DNA from: Arenibacter algicola
Lineage (GTDB): Bacteria; Bacteroidota; Bacteroidia; Flavobacteriales; Flavobacteriaceae
DNA: 64,000 bases
Direction: 5' to 3'
Assembly (NCBI RefSeq): GCF_018860365.1
Contig: NZ_JAHKPO010000015.1
Span: 38,913-102,912 of the forward strand
The translations under genes and the position numbers were made by a program. Numbering within the stretch: position 1 is the stretch's first letter; each line of letters opens with the position of its first letter. Of this stretch, positions 61,651-64,000 are shown piece by piece. The notes under the pieces were generated by a model. The model saw only the letters and a program-made list of their open reading frames with translations. It made no database searches and was not told the DNA's origin.

Positions 61651-63543
61651 TTACCAAATAATATTGTATGTAATGTTCCCACTGTCCGCGGGTATTTTTA
61701 GAAGTAATTCATCCTTTCCATTGGATTGACGGATTATAGGATCTAAGTCACTATTTCCGGAGAAATCGATAAAATAACTTTCATCATTGACAATGAATGT
61801 GCCATCCTCCAATTGTTTAATGGATTCCCCTTCGGCAATTTTATGCCAGATGTCCCCATTGCCCTTAATGCTGATGGTACGCTCAAGGCCACGTCCGTCC
61901 TTTGAGGTTTTAAATGAATTGCTAATAGTAGTACCTTCTTCTTGATGTAAAAAAACCGGTAATCCATTGTCATGCATTTCATAACCCAATGGCTTAAACC
62001 TTATGTTGGAGGGAATGCTGTCTGGCCAAACCATATCCTTATCCTCCAAAGTCATAAAATCCGGATCTCCATGAAAGGATACTGAAAATCCCTTTGGTTC
62101 CGCCAACTGATTGGTACCTCTAAGATGCCACATCTGGGTAACATCAAGAAAATCGCCTTGCCATACCTGTAGTATAGCTCCTCTACTTAAATCGTATGAA
62201 TAATTTATACGGTCAGGACTCCCAACCGCAATACAGTGTGTCCTTTTTTCATCACCATGCATCATATATCCACGTTGGGTTACAGTCTCCTCTCCTACTG
62301 TAATAAGTATATCATTATCTGACCCCTTTTTAGCTGAACTTAAAGAGTTCTTTGCATGTAGGGGCATTTTTTGCATTTCAGGGCCCTCTGCCGTAATACT
62401 AAAACCTGTAAACCACGGATAATTCTTATTATAAATGAAGGTAAAAGGTACTTTCCCCTTTTCTAACATAATTTCACCTATACCAGGTGTATCCAAATCG
62501 AACTTTCCATTTAGATTAACCACGGTATCATTGCCGATCAACAGCAAGGCACCACCGTGATTTAAACCAATATTGAAGAGGTAGTTGCCAGAGTTTGGAA
62601 TATCCATTTGTCCCTTATAACTTAGAATTCTTGTAACCCTATTTCCAGTTACCATATTGGCAGAAATACTATCTACATTTTTCTCTCCAATAACCGTAAG
62701 CGTATCCAAACCGGCAATTGTATCAGAATTACTTTCGTATTCTGTCATATACATATCGGACAAGGCCAGCTTTTTATTTTCGTACTTTTTATACTTGATG
62801 TTTTTTAAAGCAACTGGACCGTGATCTCCTTGAATCATTAATGGTCCTCTAGCTTTTTCATCATTAAAGGCAGAAGCCCTTGTAGGGCCAGTTACCTCCA
62901 CATTTTCCTGAATCAATACCCCGTTAAGCCATACTTCCTGAAAAATAGCATTTTGTATTTTCTCGCCCGCATTATTAAACCTAGGTGCATGGAACAGTAT
63001 TTTAAAATGTTGCCAAAGCCCAGGGGATTTTGAAGCGTTGGTTCTTGGGGGGTTCCCCTGGTAACCACCATCCTCATTAAAATTTGAACTTTGATAAATA
63101 CCACCCATATCCGCATAAGTAGTCTCCTTTACTCCCCAACTATCCAATAATTGCACTTCATACCTACCTTGAAAATAAAGTCCCGAATTTGAGTTCACCG
63201 GCATCATCACATCCAGTTCAATTTCGAGATCCCCATGTTCAAAATTTGTAAAGATGTGACCATTTTTGGTTTCCACTTCTGGAATGTTGGCCAAAATTCC
63301 TTTTCCTGTGGAGGATGTCAAAATTTTGTCTTTTGATCTATCCACATATACATCCCCAACAATTTTCCAATTGGGAGTCTCCACTTTAAACATGGATAGG
63401 TCATCCAATGCCAACTCAGAGAATGGTAAATAATCCTTTATTTTAGGAGATTCTTCGGTGGTAGTTGCAGATTCCTTGGATGGACGATCACCGCATGAAA
63501 TAAAAATCAGCAATAATCCACTTAAAAACAATGGAATTTTCAT
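61651..63543 (-). CDS. Lipoprotein with DUF1080 (3-keto-disaccharide hydrolase-like) and PA14-like domains
   Basis: A 630-residue lipoprotein; the start at 63543 gives MKIPLFLSGLLLIFISC with the lipobox (Cys17), while the longer frame from 63639 would bury it. Residues about 60-250 are a DUF1080 domain (FTNFEHGDLEIELDVMMPVNSNSGLYFQGRYEVQLLDSWG), recently tied to 3-keto-disaccharide hydrolysis. Residues about 315-400 resemble PA14 (GNYLFNIGLNHGGALLLIGNDTVVN). The C-terminal region (about 415-630) has a further unrecognised beta-domain. It begins the operon with the propeller-cupredoxin gene. Confidence 0.85.
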   Translation of the reverse strand: MKIPLFLSGLLLIFISCGDRPSKESATTTEESPKIKDYLPFSELALDDLSMFKVETPNWKIVGDVYVDRSKDKILTSSTGKGILANIPEVETKNGHIFTNFEHGDLEIELDVMMPVNSNSGLYFQGRYEVQLLDSWGVKETTYADMGGIYQSSNFNEDGGYQGNPPRTNASKSPGLWQHFKILFHAPRFNNAGEKIQNAIFQEVWLNGVLIQENVEVTGPTRASAFNDEKARGPLMIQGDHGPVALKNIKYKKYENKKLALSDMYMTEYESNSDTIAGLDTLTVIGEKNVDSISANMVTGNRVTRILSYKGQMDIPNSGNYLFNIGLNHGGALLLIGNDTVVNLNGKFDLDTPGIGEIMLEKGKVPFTFIYNKNYPWFTGFSITAEGPEMQKMPLHAKNSLSSAKKGSDNDILITVGEETVTQRGYMMHGDEKRTHCIAVGSPDRINYSYDLSRGAILQVWQGDFLDVTQMWHLRGTNQLAEPKGFSVSFHGDPDFMTLEDKDMVWPDSIPSNIRFKPLGYEMHDNGLPVFLHQEEGTTISNSFKTSKDGRGLERTISIKGNGDIWHKIAEGESIKQLEDGTFIVNDESYFIDFSGNSDLDPIIRQSNGKDELLLKIPADSGNITYNIIW

Positions 63544-63715
63544 AAAATTGAAGCTTAGGTTACTTGGAACAGTTGTTCCAAACCCTAAAGATATAAATAT
63601 AAGTTCTAAAACTCCAATATTAGCCCGGTCCAGCAACAATACACCTTAGTTCTATCCCCATAGCAATGGCCATTTCAACTACGAAAAGGTTTTCGTAACT
63701 TTATGAAGTCATTTA

Positions 63716-63723
63716 CAAAAGTA
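63716..63723 (-). promoter_or_regulatory. Possible -7 element upstream of the DUF1080 lipoprotein gene
   Basis: Reverse-strand TACTTTTG matches TAnnTTTG but lies 173 nt before the ATG at 63543, so the link to this gene is uncertain. No better match is seen closer to the gene. Confidence 0.25.
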
Positions 63724-63799
63724 AGATATAAGCAGAAACCTATAATGGAAAATAATCATATTTACCCGTGTTTTCAAAGACTGTTTAGCCAATGAGTCA

Positions 63800-63874
63800 A
63801 TTTGAAAATGAGATAATTTGTTGATTTGAAAATGTACCAATGAATTGATGCAACAATTGGTTAATTTGAAAATG
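63800..63874. repeat. Three copies of ATTTGAAAATG
   Basis: Identical 11-base copies start at 63800, 63824 and 63864 (offsets 24 and 40). They sit in related AT-rich sequence with AATGTACCAATG- and AATGTAGCAATTG-like pieces between them. Similar runs of ATTTGAAAATTTG-type sequence occur in intergenic parts of some flavobacterial genomes, from general knowledge. Spacing is not regular and copies are short, so it is not a CRISPR array. Confidence 0.6.
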
Positions 63875-63969
63875 TAGCAATTGTTCAATGTACCGATTGC
63901 TTAGCAAACCTAATAATGACCGTCCCTGGGTACAAACGCAGTGCAGTGGACATGGAAGCAGGAACCGAT

Positions 63970-63984
63970 CACGCCAGCGGCGTG
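63970..63984. repeat. GC-rich hairpin CACGCC-agc-GGCGTG
   Basis: A 6-bp perfect stem with a 3-nt loop near the window end, distinctly richer in GC than the surroundings. No T-run follows, so it is not a terminator. The flanking 90 bases (63910-63990) are also GC-richer than the rest of the intergenic region. Confidence 0.4.
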
Positions 63985-64000
63985 CCATATTTTGGATATA

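Larger units (their letters stand above)
63724..64000. other. Non-coding end of the window with short repeats
   Basis: From about 63724 to the window end no convincing gene is seen; an antisense frame there has low-complexity sequence and no family match. The region carries three copies of ATTTGAAAATG and a GC-rich hairpin, listed separately. It may continue into the next gene beyond the window. Confidence 0.4.

Noticed and set aside
63800..63874. Possible CRISPR array
   Set aside because: Copies are only 11 bases and spacing differs (24 and 40); no cas gene is near.
63797..63988. 63-residue reverse frame at the window end
   Set aside because: It consists of the AT-rich repeat translated into Gln/Leu/Phe-rich sequence, with no family similarity.
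1..64000. Shine-Dalgarno sites as start-site evidence
   Set aside because: Purine-rich AGGAGG-type sites are absent before most genes, as usual in Bacteroidota, so they were not used to pick starts.

Overview
The window is a gene-dense, AT-rich chromosomal segment of a member of the Flavobacteriaceae (Bacteroidota), probably marine. The evidence is the gliding-motility lipoprotein GldI, many lipoproteins and TonB-linked outer-membrane proteins, flavobacterial families (DUF6503, DUF6452, DUF6048, DUF3810, DUF2752), a eukaryotic-type glutamine synthetase, a secreted sulfatase, and the Bacteroidota promoter element TAnnTTTG before many genes with almost no Shine-Dalgarno sequences. I see no rRNA, tRNA, CRISPR array, insertion sequence or prophage. 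Species cannot be named from the sequence alone.

Layout. 1-7.0 kb: the start of a leftward gene (probably glutamine synthetase III) divergent from glutamine synthetase II; a leftward antiporter/CarboxypepD_reg pair; then the rightward operon nrnA-gldI-cyclophilin/FKBP lipoprotein. 7.2-15.7 kb: CBS protein, dipeptidase PepD, DUF3810 protease-like protein, a pair of secreted amidohydrolase-fold proteins with partly lost metal sites, DUF6503 lipoprotein. 15.8-31.8 kb: a long rightward core block with rRNA methyltransferase, M48 protease, Rel/SpoT, a Fur-like regulator, purA, an LptA/OstA-like protein, class III aminotransferase, TPR protein, two DUF368 polyprenyl-phosphate transporters, aroE and a DUF349 protein. 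31.9-40.4 kb: DUF922-like lipoprotein, rny, a strong 6S RNA candidate, zapA and its coiled-coil neighbour (leftward), then an M23 peptidase, a TonB receptor and a CsgG-like secreted protein (rightward). 40.3-45.7 kb: cysteine desulfurase, a lipoprotein, an Smr protein, and a compact cassette of four small membrane proteins (DUF2752, CCC motif, CD225/dispanin, DUF2752), then ornithine aminotransferase. 45.8-50.7 kb: a leftward carbohydrate cassette (sulfatase, two homologous GH43-like propellers, endonuclease/exonuclease/phosphatase enzyme) without SusC/SusD. 50.8-56.8 kb: RlmD with the DUF6452/DUF6048 pair, THUMP methyltransferase, ZIP transporter, DUF4268 and hemolysin III proteins. 57-63.5 kb: an MG2/TonB-plug protein, a beta-propeller-cupredoxin protein and a DUF1080/PA14-like lipoprotein. 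63.5-64 kb: non-coding, with short repeats.

Most genes are housekeeping or envelope functions. The items most worth following are: (1) the four-gene DUF2752/CCC/dispanin cassette, whose function is unknown; (2) a set of genes in which TAnnTTTG ends 3-5 nt before the start codon, implying leaderless mRNAs; (3) the 6S RNA candidate between zapA and rny; (4) the small sulfatase/GH43/phosphodiesterase cassette; (5) the cupredoxin-propeller plus DUF1080 pair; and (6) three convergent gene pairs whose stop codons abut or overlap.
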